Notes: generated from the sequence alone by a model not told the origin. Shown: positions 24,426-34,498, numbered from the stretch's first letter. The stretch is DNA of 64,000 nucleotides from JAAYRQ01 sp035647815 (GCA_035647815.1 DASRMR010000031.1:1-64000), one strand, 5' to 3'. Translations and numbers: made by a program.

Positions 24426-27074
24426 TTATTGCTCTTTTTCCTTAACCGCCGCTTGGGCTGCTGCCAATCTAGCAATAGGAATACGGTATGGTGAGCAACT
24501 TACATAGCCTAAGTCTAGTTTATGACAAAATTCTATAGAACTAGGTTCGCCACCATGTTCACCACATATACCTATTAAGATATCAGGCTTGCTAGCACGA
24601 CCCTTTTCTACTGCAATCTTCATCAGACTTCCTACTCCCACTTGATCAAGAACTGCAAAAGGATTATCTTTTAAGATCCTTTTATCTAAGTAAACAGGGA
24701 TGAATTTGCTTTCAGCATCATCGCGACTAATACCTAGTGTAGTCTGAGTTAAATCATTAGTACCAAATGAAAAGAAATCAGCCTCTTGGGCAATTTCATC
24801 TGCAGTCAAACATGCTCTAGGAAGTTCAACCATAGTGCCGATAAGGAAATTAAGCTCTAAACCTGTTTCTTGTTTAATCTCTTCATATACCTCATTTATT
24901 TCAGCTTTAAGTATAGAAAATTCCTTTATATCCATTACTAGCGGAATCTCAATTTCTGCTAGAATAGCAATACCTTCTTTTTTCAACATTACCATCGCTT
25001 CAAATATAGCCCTAGTTTGCATACGATATATTTCAGGATAAGTTATTCCTAAACGACATCCCCTATGTCCTAACATAGGATTATTTTCTGCTAAGTTACC
25101 CAATTTGTATAGAACTTCTTGTTTCTCTAATAACAACTTTTTATCAGAACCTTTGTTTTTTAATTCTTCGACTTCTAAAAATAATGTAGTGTAATCAGGT
25201 AAAAATTCGTGTAAAGGCGGATCTAATAATCTAATAGTTACTGGAAATGGAGCCATTGCTTTCAAAATTCCATAAAAATCATCTCTTTGGACAGGTAAAA
25301 GTTTATCTAAAGCAATATTTCTCTCCTCTAATGTATCAGCCAATATCATTTCCTGAACCACAGGCATTCTTTCATGAGCCATAAACATATGTTCAGTACG
25401 ACATAACCCTATACCCTCCGCACCGAACTCACGAGCCTTCAATGCATCTTGGGGACTATCCGCATTAGCCCTAACTGCCATAGTTTTTATTTCATTAGCC
25501 CAATCTAGTAGTGTTTCAAAATCATCAGATAAAGTTGGTTCTATCATAGCTACTTCGCCAACCATCACTTTTCCGGTAGCACCATCAATAGTTATAATAT
25601 CCCCTTCTTTAACTACTGTACCATTAGCTACAAATTCCCCTTTAACTCGGTCTATTTTTATAGCTTCACATCCACATACACACGGTTTGCCCATTCCTCT
25701 TGCTACTACTGCAGCATGGGAAGTCATTCCCCCACGAGAAGTTAATATCCCCTGAGCATGGATAATACCATGTATATCATCAGGAGTAGTTTCACTGCGA
25801 ACTAGAACTACCCTTTCACCTAATTCTCCATGCTTTTCAGCTAAGTCAGGATCAAAAATAACTTTGCCACTAGCAGCCCCAGGTGAGGCAGGTAAACCTT
25901 TAGCAATAGGATTTAGTTGTATACTCATATCTATTTGCCTATGTAGTAATTGATCAATCTGTTCAGGGTCTATTCTTAATAAGGCTTCTTCCTTACTGAT
26001 AACTCCTTCTTTGTACATATCTACTGCTATTTTTACTGCCGCAGTAGTAGTACGCTTTCCATTTCTAGTTTGTAACATGTATAATTTACCTTTTTCCACG
26101 GTAAATTCAATATCCTGCATATCACGATAGTGAGTTTCTAGTTTTTCGCAAGTATCTAGAAACTGGTCATAAACTGTAGGGAGTTCTTCTAATAGTTTCG
26201 ATATAGGAGTTGGAGTTCTTATTCCTGCAACTACATCTTCACCTTGAGCATTTACTAAAAACTCTCCATAAAGTTCCTGACCCCCATCAGAAGGATTCCG
26301 AGTAAAAGCTACACCAGTACCACTATCTTGTCCCATATTACCAAAAACCATAGACTGTATAGTAACTGCCGTACCTAATTTATCTTCTATTTTGTTAAGT
26401 TTTCTATATGTAATAGCCCTCTGGTTATTCCAGGAGCTAAATACAGCTTGAATAGCCATTACTAGTTGTTCTTTAACATCTTGCGGGAAATCAAAACCTT
26501 TTTCCTTTTGTACTATTCCCTTATATTCCTCAATAATAGCTTGTAATTCATCTGCTGGTATTTCATAATCAAATATTAAACTAAGTCTTCTTTTATATTT
26601 CTCAATTATTTCATCGAAAAGTGCTAGGTCAATACCTAAGACTACATTGCTAAACATCTGAATAAATCTCCGATAACAATCATATGCAAATCTCACATCA
26701 CCAGTTAAAGAAGCTAAACCTTTTACTGCCACATCATTTAAACCTAAATTAAGAATAGTATCCATCATGCCGGGCATCGATACAGCTGCACCCGATCTCA
26801 CCGATACTAAGAGGGGATTATCTTTATCTCCATATATTTTATTAGTTTTTGATTCCAAGGTTTTTAATGCTATAAAAACTTCATCTAAAATCTCATCAGG
26901 AAATTTATTTCCCGATTCTAGAAAAGTATTACAGGCTTCGGTCGTAATTGTAAATCCGGAAGGTACTGGTAATCCAATACGGCTCATTTCTGCCAAGTTA
27001 GCACCTTTTCCTCCTAACAATAATCGCATATCAGAATGACCTTCTTCAAATAAATAAACATACTTGCTAGACAT
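24426..27074 (-). CDS. ppdK: Pyruvate, phosphate dikinase
   Basis: 882 residues, full length. The N-terminal nucleotide-binding domain begins LLGGKGANLAEM. The swivelling domain carries GGMTSHAAVVARG (near 447) with the catalytic His and the Thr that regulatory proteins phosphorylate. The C-terminal PEP/pyruvate barrel ends with the catalytic Cys in GICGEHGGEP (near 834). It interconverts pyruvate, ATP and Pi with PEP, AMP and PPi. It lies directly after the PDRP kinase/phosphatase gene (8 bases of overlap with its end) and ccpN, so the enzyme, its post-translational switch and a likely transcription regulator are together. A strong terminator follows. Confidence 0.98.
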   Translation of the reverse strand: MSSKYVYLFEEGHSDMRLLLGGKGANLAEMSRIGLPVPSGFTITTEACNTFLESGNKFPDEILDEVFIALKTLESKTNKIYGDKDNPLLVSVRSGAAVSMPGMMDTILNLGLNDVAVKGLASLTGDVRFAYDCYRRFIQMFSNVVLGIDLALFDEIIEKYKRRLSLIFDYEIPADELQAIIEEYKGIVQKEKGFDFPQDVKEQLVMAIQAVFSSWNNQRAITYRKLNKIEDKLGTAVTIQSMVFGNMGQDSGTGVAFTRNPSDGGQELYGEFLVNAQGEDVVAGIRTPTPISKLLEELPTVYDQFLDTCEKLETHYRDMQDIEFTVEKGKLYMLQTRNGKRTTTAAVKIAVDMYKEGVISKEEALLRIDPEQIDQLLHRQIDMSIQLNPIAKGLPASPGAASGKVIFDPDLAEKHGELGERVVLVRSETTPDDIHGIIHAQGILTSRGGMTSHAAVVARGMGKPCVCGCEAIKIDRVKGEFVANGTVVKEGDIITIDGATGKVMVGEVAMIEPTLSDDFETLLDWANEIKTMAVRANADSPQDALKAREFGAEGIGLCRTEHMFMAHERMPVVQEMILADTLEERNIALDKLLPVQRDDFYGILKAMAPFPVTIRLLDPPLHEFLPDYTTLFLEVEELKNKGSDKKLLLEKQEVLYKLGNLAENNPMLGHRGCRLGITYPEIYRMQTRAIFEAMVMLKKEGIAILAEIEIPLVMDIKEFSILKAEINEVYEEIKQETGLELNFLIGTMVELPRACLTADEIAQEADFFSFGTNDLTQTTLGISRDDAESKFIPVYLDKRILKDNPFAVLDQVGVGSLMKIAVEKGRASKPDILIGICGEHGGEPSSIEFCHKLDLGYVSCSPYRIPIARLAAAQAAVKEKEQ

Positions 27075-27888
27075 TGCTTAACCTCCTGTAGTATATTTCA
27101 AGAATTTTACTAGCCGTTTCCTCTACCGCTTTATTAGTTACATCTATTACTGGACATCCGAGTCTTTTCATAATTCCACTGGAAAATTCAAGTTCTTCTT
27201 CAATTCTATTTTCATTAGCATAACTGGCTTGGCCTTTTAAACCTAGAGTTTTCAAACGTTCTGTTCTAATATGAAATAAGAGCTCTGGTTTTACGGTTAG
27301 CCCAATAACTTTGCCTTTTTCCGCTAGATAAAGTTCTTCCGGCGGATTAACCTCAGGCACTAGTGGAACATTAGCTACCTTCAGCCTTTTATTAGCTAAA
27401 TACATCGATAAAGGTGTTTTAGAAGTCCTAGATACTCCTACCAATACTATATCTGCTAATTTGATACCCCTAGGATCTTTTCCATCGTCATATCGTACCG
27501 CAAATTCAACTGCTTCAATTCTACGATAATACATTTCATCAAGTTTACGTAACAAACCAGGTTCTTTTCTAGGTTCAATATTACTGACTAATTTAAAAGC
27601 ATCTATAAGAGGACCTAAAATATCAACACATAAAACATCATGTTCAAATGCCTTTGCCCTTAGATGTTCAGCAAGTTCATCGACTACTAAAGTATATGCT
27701 ACAAGAAAACCATTTTCTGTAGCCTGCTTAATAATCTCATCTAGGGTTTCAATATCAGAAATATTAGGTACACGACGTATTTCCATAATACCAGAATTAA
27801 ATTGACTTGCTGCTGCTCTAACAACCATCTCAGCAGTCTCGCCAATAGAATCTGAAACGATGTATACTCCCGGTAAATGTTTAGCCAC
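27067..27888 (-). CDS. PPDK regulatory protein (bifunctional Ser/Thr kinase and Pi-dependent phosphorylase)
   Basis: About 273 residues of the DUF299/kinase-PPPase family (B. subtilis YqfL). The P-loop-like GVSRTSKTPLSMYL lies near 149. The N-terminus reads GVYIVSDSIGETAEMVV. The family inactivates PPDK with ADP and reactivates it by phosphorolysis; here its target is the next gene. The longest frame starts at a TTG (27915), but the GTG at 27888 has AGGGGG 7-8 bases upstream and gives the usual N-terminus. With that start there is an 11-base gap after ccpN. Confidence 0.92.
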   Translation of the reverse strand: MAKHLPGVYIVSDSIGETAEMVVRAAASQFNSGIMEIRRVPNISDIETLDEIIKQATENGFLVAYTLVVDELAEHLRAKAFEHDVLCVDILGPLIDAFKLVSNIEPRKEPGLLRKLDEMYYRRIEAVEFAVRYDDGKDPRGIKLADIVLVGVSRTSKTPLSMYLANKRLKVANVPLVPEVNPPEELYLAEKGKVIGLTVKPELLFHIRTERLKTLGLKGQASYANENRIEEELEFSSGIMKRLGCPVIDVTNKAVEETASKILEIYYRRLSNV

Positions 27889-27899
27889 AAGCAAACCCC

Positions 27900-28553
27900 C
27901 TAATTTTTTGTACAAGCTAAGTCCAAGAAGAGCCGAACTAAAGTAGTTTTAGTAATTCTACCTACTACCTTAAGTTTTTCCTCACCTTCTTTATCTATAA
28001 AACATTTGACAACTGGTAGGCTGTCCACCTCATGTTCTACTACTTTCCTAACTGCTTCAACTACCATTTCTTCAGCTGTTGTAGTTACAACATTTGGCAT
28101 TCTAGTCATAATCACACTAACTGGAACCTTATGAATATCTACATTGCCCATAGTTGTTTTCAAAAAATCCTTCCGAGAAACTACTCCAGTTAAATAGTTG
28201 TCTTCACCAACAATAAATACACTACCAGTATCTTCGATAAATAATGCTACAATCGCATCATAAATACTGCTAGTCTCTTTGACCACAACCGGTAAAGATT
28301 GAATATCTTTTACTCGATATTGATTTAATATTTTTTTAACCCTATTTTCGACCCCTTCAGGTCTATAGGTATATCCTACACGAGGTTTTGCCTCTAAATA
28401 ACCTGACATAGTTAAAAATGCAAGATCTGGGCGTACAGTAGCCCTAGTTAATGACAACTGTATGGCAATATTCTCGCCAGTTATAGGGCCATGTTCTTTC
28501 ACAATATTTAAGATTGTTTCTTGTCTATCTGTCAACTCGATAATTTCCACCAC
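27900..28553 (-). CDS. ccpN: CcpN-like HTH and CBS-domain regulator
   Basis: 217 residues. The N-terminal winged helix (TDRQETILNIVKEHGPITGE, then SLTRATVRPDLAFLTMSGYL) is followed by two CBS domains (about 85-145 and 150-215). It matches B. subtilis CcpN (YqzB), a repressor of gluconeogenic genes that senses adenine nucleotides. GTG start. It lies after glyS and directly before the PPDK switch protein, which fits control of pyruvate/PEP conversion; whether it binds its own promoter is not visible. Confidence 0.9.
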   Translation of the reverse strand: MVEIIELTDRQETILNIVKEHGPITGENIAIQLSLTRATVRPDLAFLTMSGYLEAKPRVGYTYRPEGVENRVKKILNQYRVKDIQSLPVVVKETSSIYDAIVALFIEDTGSVFIVGEDNYLTGVVSRKDFLKTTMGNVDIHKVPVSVIMTRMPNVVTTTAEEMVVEAVRKVVEHEVDSLPVVKCFIDKEGEEKLKVVGRITKTTLVRLFLDLACTKN

Positions 28554-28637
28554 CCAATTATGCTATACTTTTGGGCCAACAATTACACATTTATATATAC
28601 TATATCATTTTCAAAAACATTTTTAGAATATGTCTTT

Positions 28638-30707
28638 TTAACTAACAATTTTATTGAAATCCGCAAAATTCATACATAAATCAGCAATACATTTAAGTAA
28701 GCTTAATCTAGCTGATTTCAAATTCTCATCGTCTACCATGACCATTACAGCATCAAAAAATTCATCAATGTAAGGCCTCAATTGTATAATAATATTTAAA
28801 GCTGCTAAATAATCTCCAGAATCAAATAAACCTATAACTCTATCCTTACGCTCAGCAAAAGCTTTATGCAAAGATATTTCACTAGGGTCTACTAATAGAT
28901 TCTCATCAAAATCAGTTTGATTCCACTTTTTAGATAAATTATAGGAACGATTAAATACTACCATAAAATCTTCAAAACCTGCAGAGTTCTTGAACTCTGT
29001 TAATATTTTACTCTTCTCAACTAATATATTAATATTATTAGATGGAACTGCAAGGACTGCGTCAATAACATCATATGAAATATTTCGCTCCAGCATTACC
29101 CCTCTAAACCTCTGTAGTATGAAATCATATACTTCATCAACCGTTTTTTCCTGATTATTAATAAGAGTAATATTGTCAAATGTTTGATAAGCTTTTCCTA
29201 ATATAGCGGGTATATCAAGCTGTATCTCAGTTTCTAAAATTAGATTAACTAATCCCATAGCTTGTCTTCTTAAAGCATATGGATCTTGAGAACCGGTAGG
29301 TTTAATTCCTATGGCAAAAGATCCTACCATGTTATCGATTTTTTCAGCTAAACTTAGGACTTTACCAGTATCAGTCTGAGGCATAACATCACCAGCAAAT
29401 CTAGGTAAATAATGTTCTAGTATAGCTTCCGCTACTTCCTCATCTTCACCACTTTTAATAGCATAATATCTACCCATTACACCTTGTAATTCCGGGAATT
29501 CATTCACCATATTACTTACTAGATCAGCTTTACAAAGTAATGCAGCTTGCGTAATCTTACTTGGAGTACTCAGTTGGTTTTGTTCTCCTATATATAAAGC
29601 TATTTTTTCTAACCGTTTGACTTTTTCTAATAAGCTACCTAATTTCTCATGAAATAAGACATCATCTAGTTTTTCGGTCAAATTATTTAAGGGTAACTTA
29701 GTATCTTCATTCCAAAAGAATAGGGCATCTTCTAATCTAGCTTTTAGAACTCGTTCATTACCTGCTTTGACTACATCTAAATTATAATCAGTACCATTTC
29801 GTACTCCGATAAAACCATTTAACAATTCACCTTTTTGGTTAAATACCGGAAAATACCTTTGATGTTCGATCATACTTGTAGTTAACACTTCTACTGGTAC
29901 ATCTAGATAAGATGTGGAAAAACTCCCGTAAAAGGCAGTCGGGTATTCAACTAGGTAGGTAACTTCTTCCAACAAACTTTCGTTTTCCATGGGACTACCA
30001 TCTACTTTATCTGCTACTTCCTTTATCTGTTGCCAAATTAGCTCTTTCCGCTTATTTTGATCAAGAATTACATAATTATCATTAAGTAGTTGAAAGTAAG
30101 AATTTATATCCTGGACTTTTAAACTTCCGGAAGACAAAAACCGATGACCATAAGTATAATTAGAACTGTTAAGATTCTCGATAGTAAAGTTCAGTAATTC
30201 ATTACCGTATAATGCTAATATCCATCTAATCGGTCTAGCAAATCTTAATGTATAGTTTCCCCACCTCATAGACTTAGGAAATGAGAGTTCCGTTATTAAG
30301 TCAGTCATTATATTAGGTAAAAGATTAATAGTCTTTTCACCTTTTTCAGTTTTAGAGACGAATAAATACTGGGCACCTGCTAGCTCGCGTATCTCCAAAT
30401 CTTCAAATGCTACTCCTTGACCCCTAGCAAAACCTAATCCTGCCTTACTAGGTTGACCTTGAGCGTCATATGCAATCTCTTTTTTCGGCCCTCTATTTTC
30501 GATAACAGCATCTGTTTGTGTTTCACTTAAGTTTTCTACATGAATAACTAAGCGTCTAGGTGTACCATAAACATCAATTTTTCCATAAACTAAACGTTTA
30601 TCCTCGAATTTAGCAACTAGGTTTTTCTTTAAATCTTTAATTGCCCCTGCCATATAACCCGAAGGTAATTCTTCCACACCAATTTCTAACAATAAATCTT
30701 TTACCAT
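28638..30707 (-). CDS. glyS: Glycyl-tRNA synthetase beta subunit
   Basis: 689 residues, standard length. It begins DLLLEIGVEELPSGYM and contains the HD-like and anticodon-binding regions of the beta subunit (HRFLSSG, VEYPTAFYGSF, FPVFNQKGEL). With GlyQ it forms the bacterial alpha2-beta2 enzyme. It follows glyQ with a gap of only 2 bases and is under the same T-box control. Confidence 0.97.
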   Translation of the reverse strand: MVKDLLLEIGVEELPSGYMAGAIKDLKKNLVAKFEDKRLVYGKIDVYGTPRRLVIHVENLSETQTDAVIENRGPKKEIAYDAQGQPSKAGLGFARGQGVAFEDLEIRELAGAQYLFVSKTEKGEKTINLLPNIMTDLITELSFPKSMRWGNYTLRFARPIRWILALYGNELLNFTIENLNSSNYTYGHRFLSSGSLKVQDINSYFQLLNDNYVILDQNKRKELIWQQIKEVADKVDGSPMENESLLEEVTYLVEYPTAFYGSFSTSYLDVPVEVLTTSMIEHQRYFPVFNQKGELLNGFIGVRNGTDYNLDVVKAGNERVLKARLEDALFFWNEDTKLPLNNLTEKLDDVLFHEKLGSLLEKVKRLEKIALYIGEQNQLSTPSKITQAALLCKADLVSNMVNEFPELQGVMGRYYAIKSGEDEEVAEAILEHYLPRFAGDVMPQTDTGKVLSLAEKIDNMVGSFAIGIKPTGSQDPYALRRQAMGLVNLILETEIQLDIPAILGKAYQTFDNITLINNQEKTVDEVYDFILQRFRGVMLERNISYDVIDAVLAVPSNNINILVEKSKILTEFKNSAGFEDFMVVFNRSYNLSKKWNQTDFDENLLVDPSEISLHKAFAERKDRVIGLFDSGDYLAALNIIIQLRPYIDEFFDAVMVMVDDENLKSARLSLLKCIADLCMNFADFNKIVS

Positions 30708-30709
30708 CT

Positions 30710-31621
30710 CTAAGAAACCTCCCCGTCGGCTAACAAATACTTCCTTAATTTTTCATCTTTTAACAGGGGATAACCTAAACTCTTTCGTTGTTTTACATAT
30801 TCATGAGCAACCATTCTAGCTAAATTCCTTACCCTGCCAATATAACCAGTTCTCTCTGTTACACTAATAGCTCCCCGGGCATCTAATAAATTAAATAAAT
30901 GTGAGCATTTTAAAACATAATCATAAGCTGGAAGGACTAAATGCTTTGAGATTACTAGTTTAGCCTCTTCTTCACACAGATTAAACATAGTCGTAAGAGT
31001 CTTAATATCAGCTATTTCAAAATTATAGTGGGAATAATCTACTTCCCCTTGATGGTGAATATCTGCATAACTTATGTTATCTACCCATTCAATATCGTAA
31101 ACACTTTCTTGGTTTTGAATATACATAGCAATACGCTCTAGTCCATAAGTGATCTCTGCAGATACAGGATGACAATCAAAACCACCACACTGTTGGAAAT
31201 AAGTAAACTGGGTGATTTCCATTCCATCTAGCCATACTTCCCACCCTAGACCCCAAGCACCTAAAGTAGGAGATTCCCAATTATCTTCTACAAATCTAAT
31301 ATCATGTTTTTGGGGATCAATCCCTAGATTTTTTAGGCTATCTAAATATAAATCTATTACATTATCAGGAGAAGGTTTTAGAATTACTTGATACTGATAA
31401 TAATGTTGTAAACGGTTAGGATTATCTCCATACCTTCCGTCTGTAGGCCTTCTTGAAGGTTCTACATATGCTGTCTTCCAAGGCTCAGGTCCTAAAGCTC
31501 TTAGAAACGTTGCAGGGTTCATAGTTCCAGCGCCTTTTTCCACATCATAAGGCTGTCCTATTATACACCCTTGTTTAGCCCAGTAATTCTGAAGTGCTAA
31601 TATTATTTCTTGGAAATTCAC
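30710..31621 (-). CDS. glyQ: Glycyl-tRNA synthetase alpha subunit
   Basis: 303 residues, typical for GlyQ. Class II motifs are visible (PATFLRALGPEPWKTAYVEP, GRYGDNPNRLQHYYQYQVI, GGFDCHPV). It activates glycine and charges tRNA-Gly together with GlyS. A glycine T-box lies upstream, so expression rises when tRNA-Gly is uncharged. Confidence 0.98.
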   Translation of the reverse strand: MNFQEIILALQNYWAKQGCIIGQPYDVEKGAGTMNPATFLRALGPEPWKTAYVEPSRRPTDGRYGDNPNRLQHYYQYQVILKPSPDNVIDLYLDSLKNLGIDPQKHDIRFVEDNWESPTLGAWGLGWEVWLDGMEITQFTYFQQCGGFDCHPVSAEITYGLERIAMYIQNQESVYDIEWVDNISYADIHHQGEVDYSHYNFEIADIKTLTTMFNLCEEEAKLVISKHLVLPAYDYVLKCSHLFNLLDARGAISVTERTGYIGRVRNLARMVAHEYVKQRKSLGYPLLKDEKLRKYLLADGEVS

Positions 31622-31749
31622 TAAGCTATTCCTCCCTTATTAAATAAAGATTAATCGACTGTTGGAATTAAAAAATGTTCATCGTTTGGGTCTCCACTTT
31701 GACTTATCGCAGTCTTTACTAAGAATTTATGTTTTATAATTAAAAATAC
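31622..31749. other. Spacer between the T-box and glyQ
   Basis: 128 bases of AT-rich leader after the T-box terminator. It holds the glyQ ribosome site (GGGAGG) but no other feature I can support. Confidence 0.5.
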
Positions 31750-31975
31750 AAAAAACCCGTCCTTGTACAAAGACAGGGACGGGTCTACCCGCGGTTCCAC
31801 CCTGATTGGCTTTCATTTAGCCCACCTTAAGGATTCAGGCTTTACTCACCTATAAGCTTTGAATATAGGTTTTCCTCCTGTAAACTCCAAAGTGCCTACA
31901 AAAATAACTTTCTACCAGCTCCCACCCTTACTGGTTCTCTGTAAGAAAACTTTTTATTGTATTCTTCTTCATCGT
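31750..31975 (-). promoter_or_regulatory. Glycine T-box riboswitch
   Basis: The minus strand carries the T-box core AGGGTGGAACCGCGGG (31788-31803) followed by a terminator: arms ACCCGTCC/GGACGGGT (31755-31784) and a run of T. A stem I of the usual kind lies upstream, and a GGC triplet followed by A at 31894-31896 is a good specifier for glycine. Uncharged tRNA-Gly should stabilise the antiterminator and allow glyQS transcription. Confidence 0.93.
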
Positions 31976-32004
31976 TTTATTTTATGCAATTATGTTATCT
32001 TTTT

Positions 32005-32033
32005 ATTTTAACAACAGCTTATAAACATGTCAA
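32005..32033 (-). promoter_or_regulatory. Promoter of the T-box-glyQS unit
   Basis: TTGACA (32028-32033) and TAAAAT (32005-32010) with a 17-base spacer on the minus strand. The -35 box overlaps the end of recO. Confidence 0.8.
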
Positions 32034-32794
32034 TTAGTTACAGATAACCTGCATTTTAATGTTTTTATAGTATCTTTAACATTTAGCCTCTGTTCTAAAT
32101 AATATTCTAAATATTTCTCCAAAACTAGCTCAATTTGTCTTAAAGATCTTTCACTAATTTTAACTCTTGCTAAGATAGTAACATTAGAATGAGCTAATAA
32201 CCTCAAAATAGCTAAACTCTCACCTGATATGGTTACATTATTTCGAGTCTGTTTGGCACACACATCACAAACAGTGCCACCTTCACTAATACTTAAAAAG
32301 TTTAAATTTACATTTGACTTATTACATGAAACACACTGATCTAGAAGGGGCATGTAACCTAGTTCTTTTAACAAAGACATTTCGTAATATCTTAATAATA
32401 AAGGATTATAAGGTAATTCGGGATTATTTAAAGTTTCTAATACATTAACCGTGATTTGATAGAGTCTAGCTAGGGGAGCATTTTCCATTAATGATTTATC
32501 TAATAATTCCATGAGATATATGGTGTTTAAGCTCAGACTAATATCGTCTCTAATAAACCCATAAAAATCTAATAACTTACCTTGAGTTATTAGACCTAAT
32601 CCCCGACTTCGACTGAAGGAAAAAAAGGAATGTCCAAAAGGTTGCACACATGCCCTTAAACTACTATTTGGCTTTTTTATTCCTTTAGCTATGGCCCTGA
32701 CCTTCCCTTGTCTCTCTGAAAACAATGTTACTAGTTTGTCAGCATCTTTGAAATCTATAGTTTTAATTATTATACATCTACTTTTTGAATACAC
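32030..32794 (-). CDS. recO: DNA repair protein RecO
   Basis: 254 residues. The N-terminal OB fold (CIIIKTIDFKDADKLVTLFS) is followed by a helical domain and a zinc-binding segment CVSCNKS...CDVC. RecO helps load RecA on SSB-coated single strands. GTG start at 32794, directly after the TAA of a short open frame that supplies the GGAG ribosome site. It sits between era/deoC and glyQS, the conserved location. Confidence 0.94.
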   Translation of the reverse strand: MYSKSRCIIIKTIDFKDADKLVTLFSERQGKVRAIAKGIKKPNSSLRACVQPFGHSFFSFSRSRGLGLITQGKLLDFYGFIRDDISLSLNTIYLMELLDKSLMENAPLARLYQITVNVLETLNNPELPYNPLLLRYYEMSLLKELGYMPLLDQCVSCNKSNVNLNFLSISEGGTVCDVCAKQTRNNVTISGESLAILRLLAHSNVTILARVKISERSLRQIELVLEKYLEYYLEQRLNVKDTIKTLKCRLSVTN

Positions 32795-32923
32795 TTATGA
32801 CCCACTCCAAAAACCATTACTTACTTTCTTAGCTTCATTCACCCGTAAAACTTTAATCCCAGTATGCTCAGAAATTGTATTAACATAAGCAGTAGCTTCC
32901 GCAACATTTATCCATTTATAATC

Positions 32924-32952
32924 AAAAAAAGGACTATCTCCTTAATAGTCCT
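32924..32952 (-). terminator. Terminator after deoC
   Basis: Arms AGGACTAT (32930-32937) and ATAGTCCT (32945-32952) with a 7-base loop; on the minus strand seven T residues follow. It lies 5 bases past the deoC stop. Confidence 0.85.
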
Positions 32953-32956
32953 CCCC

Positions 32957-33607
32957 TTAGCTCATTCCCTCAATTATGTTTTTTGCACTACTAGTTCCTA
33001 TGCGGTCTACACCTAAATTAATTAACTCTAAAGCGAAATCCAAACCTTTTATTCCACCACTAGCTTTAACTTTTAAAGCTTCTGATTTATGTTGATTAAT
33101 TATTTCAATATCCTTAACACTTACTCCTCGTGTGGCAAAACCAGTTGAAGTCTTTATGTAATCACATTCCATGCGGCTAATTAACTTAATTAAATTAATC
33201 AATTCCTTTTCAGTTAAAAGAGCAGTCTCTACTATTACCTTCAAGACAAACTCATAAGTTTTATTTAACTCTAAAACAGATTGCAATTCTTTTTCCACTA
33301 GATTGTAATCGCCATCTTTTACAGCACCTATATTTATGACCATATCTATTTCCTCGGCCCCATCTTTTAATGCTTGCTCAGTAGCAAAAACTTTAGTTAC
33401 TATATTATCTGCGCCTAATGGAAACCCGATCACAGTACATGTTTTTACCCCAGTATCTTTAAGTAGATTACTAGCTAGACTAACACGGTGAGCTAACACA
33501 CAAACAGAAGCCATTTCATAAAACTCAGCTTCTGTACACAGCTCAACTATATCTTGACGACTACTATCACTTTTAAGGTTGGTACTATCTAAATATGAAG
33601 CTAACAT
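32957..33607 (-). CDS. deoC: Deoxyribose-phosphate aldolase
   Basis: 216 residues. The Schiff-base lysine lies in LKVKASGGIKG, and further motifs VIVETALL and IKTSTGFATRG are intact. It cleaves deoxyribose 5-phosphate into acetaldehyde and glyceraldehyde 3-phosphate. It is inserted between era and recO, close to cdd (cytidine deaminase), which fits a small nucleoside-salvage group. A terminator follows. Confidence 0.96.
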   Translation of the reverse strand: MLASYLDSTNLKSDSSRQDIVELCTEAEFYEMASVCVLAHRVSLASNLLKDTGVKTCTVIGFPLGADNIVTKVFATEQALKDGAEEIDMVINIGAVKDGDYNLVEKELQSVLELNKTYEFVLKVIVETALLTEKELINLIKLISRMECDYIKTSTGFATRGVSVKDIEIINQHKSEALKVKASGGIKGLDFALELINLGVDRIGTSSAKNIIEGMS

Positions 33608-33619
33608 TGGTTCCCCCTA

Positions 33620-34498
33620 TTATCTAAAACCAAATTGGTTTAAATGTTTCTCACTACTTCGCCAATCCTTCTTGACTTTTACCCATAAATCTAAATAAAC
33701 AGATGCATCTAACATTAATTCAATATCTTTTCTAGCATTTTCACCGATAGCTTTTAACATTTGTCCATTTTTTCCTATGATAATACCTTTTTGTGAATCT
33801 CTTTCCGTGTATATTACTGCTCTTAAATATATCTTCTCATTTGGCCGGTCTCTAAACTCTTCTATTTCAACTACAATAGAATGAGGTACTTCATCACGAG
33901 TCAAAATTAATACTTTTTCCCGGATAAGTTCCGCAACAATAAATGATGCCGGCTGATCCGTAAAATCTTCCTCTGGATAGTACAAAGGACCTTCCGGTAA
34001 ATAAGCAAAAGTCTTTTCTAATAAAAGCGGGATATTACTCCCTAAAGTCGCAGATAATGGTATGATTTCTGCGAAATTCATATATTTAGTAAAATCAGCC
34101 ACATGGCTTTCGACTTTTTCTTCACTTACCAAGTCTATTTTATTAACTATTAAAAAGACTGGTGAAGCTGCTGCTTTAAGTTGGTCAACGATAAACTTTT
34201 CTCCACCGCCAAACGGTTTTGTAACATCAATCATATAATATATTATATCTACTTCTTTTAAACTGCGAGTAGAAACTTTGACCATATATTCTCCCAACAA
34301 ATGTTTCGGCTTATGAATTCCTGGTGTATCTATAAAAATTATCTGCCCATCAGTACTCGTATAAATTCCCTGAATCCTGTGACGAGTGGTCTGTGGCTTT
34401 TCCGAAACTATAGCTACTTTTTCGCCAATTACCGTATTCATTAAAGTAGATTTACCTACATTAGGCCTACCTATTATACTTACAAAACCTGATTTCAC
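33620..34498 (-). CDS. era: GTPase Era
   Basis: 292 residues. G1 GRPNVGKST (10-18), G3 DTPGIHKPKH, G4 NKIDLV, then the C-terminal KH domain with IIIGKNGQMLKAIG. It binds the 3' end of 16S rRNA during 30S maturation. The start overlaps the cdd stop by 4 bases. Confidence 0.98.
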   Translation of the reverse strand: MKSGFVSIIGRPNVGKSTLMNTVIGEKVAIVSEKPQTTRHRIQGIYTSTDGQIIFIDTPGIHKPKHLLGEYMVKVSTRSLKEVDIIYYMIDVTKPFGGGEKFIVDQLKAAASPVFLIVNKIDLVSEEKVESHVADFTKYMNFAEIIPLSATLGSNIPLLLEKTFAYLPEGPLYYPEEDFTDQPASFIVAELIREKVLILTRDEVPHSIVVEIEEFRDRPNEKIYLRAVIYTERDSQKGIIIGKNGQMLKAIGENARKDIELMLDASVYLDLWVKVKKDWRSSEKHLNQFGFR

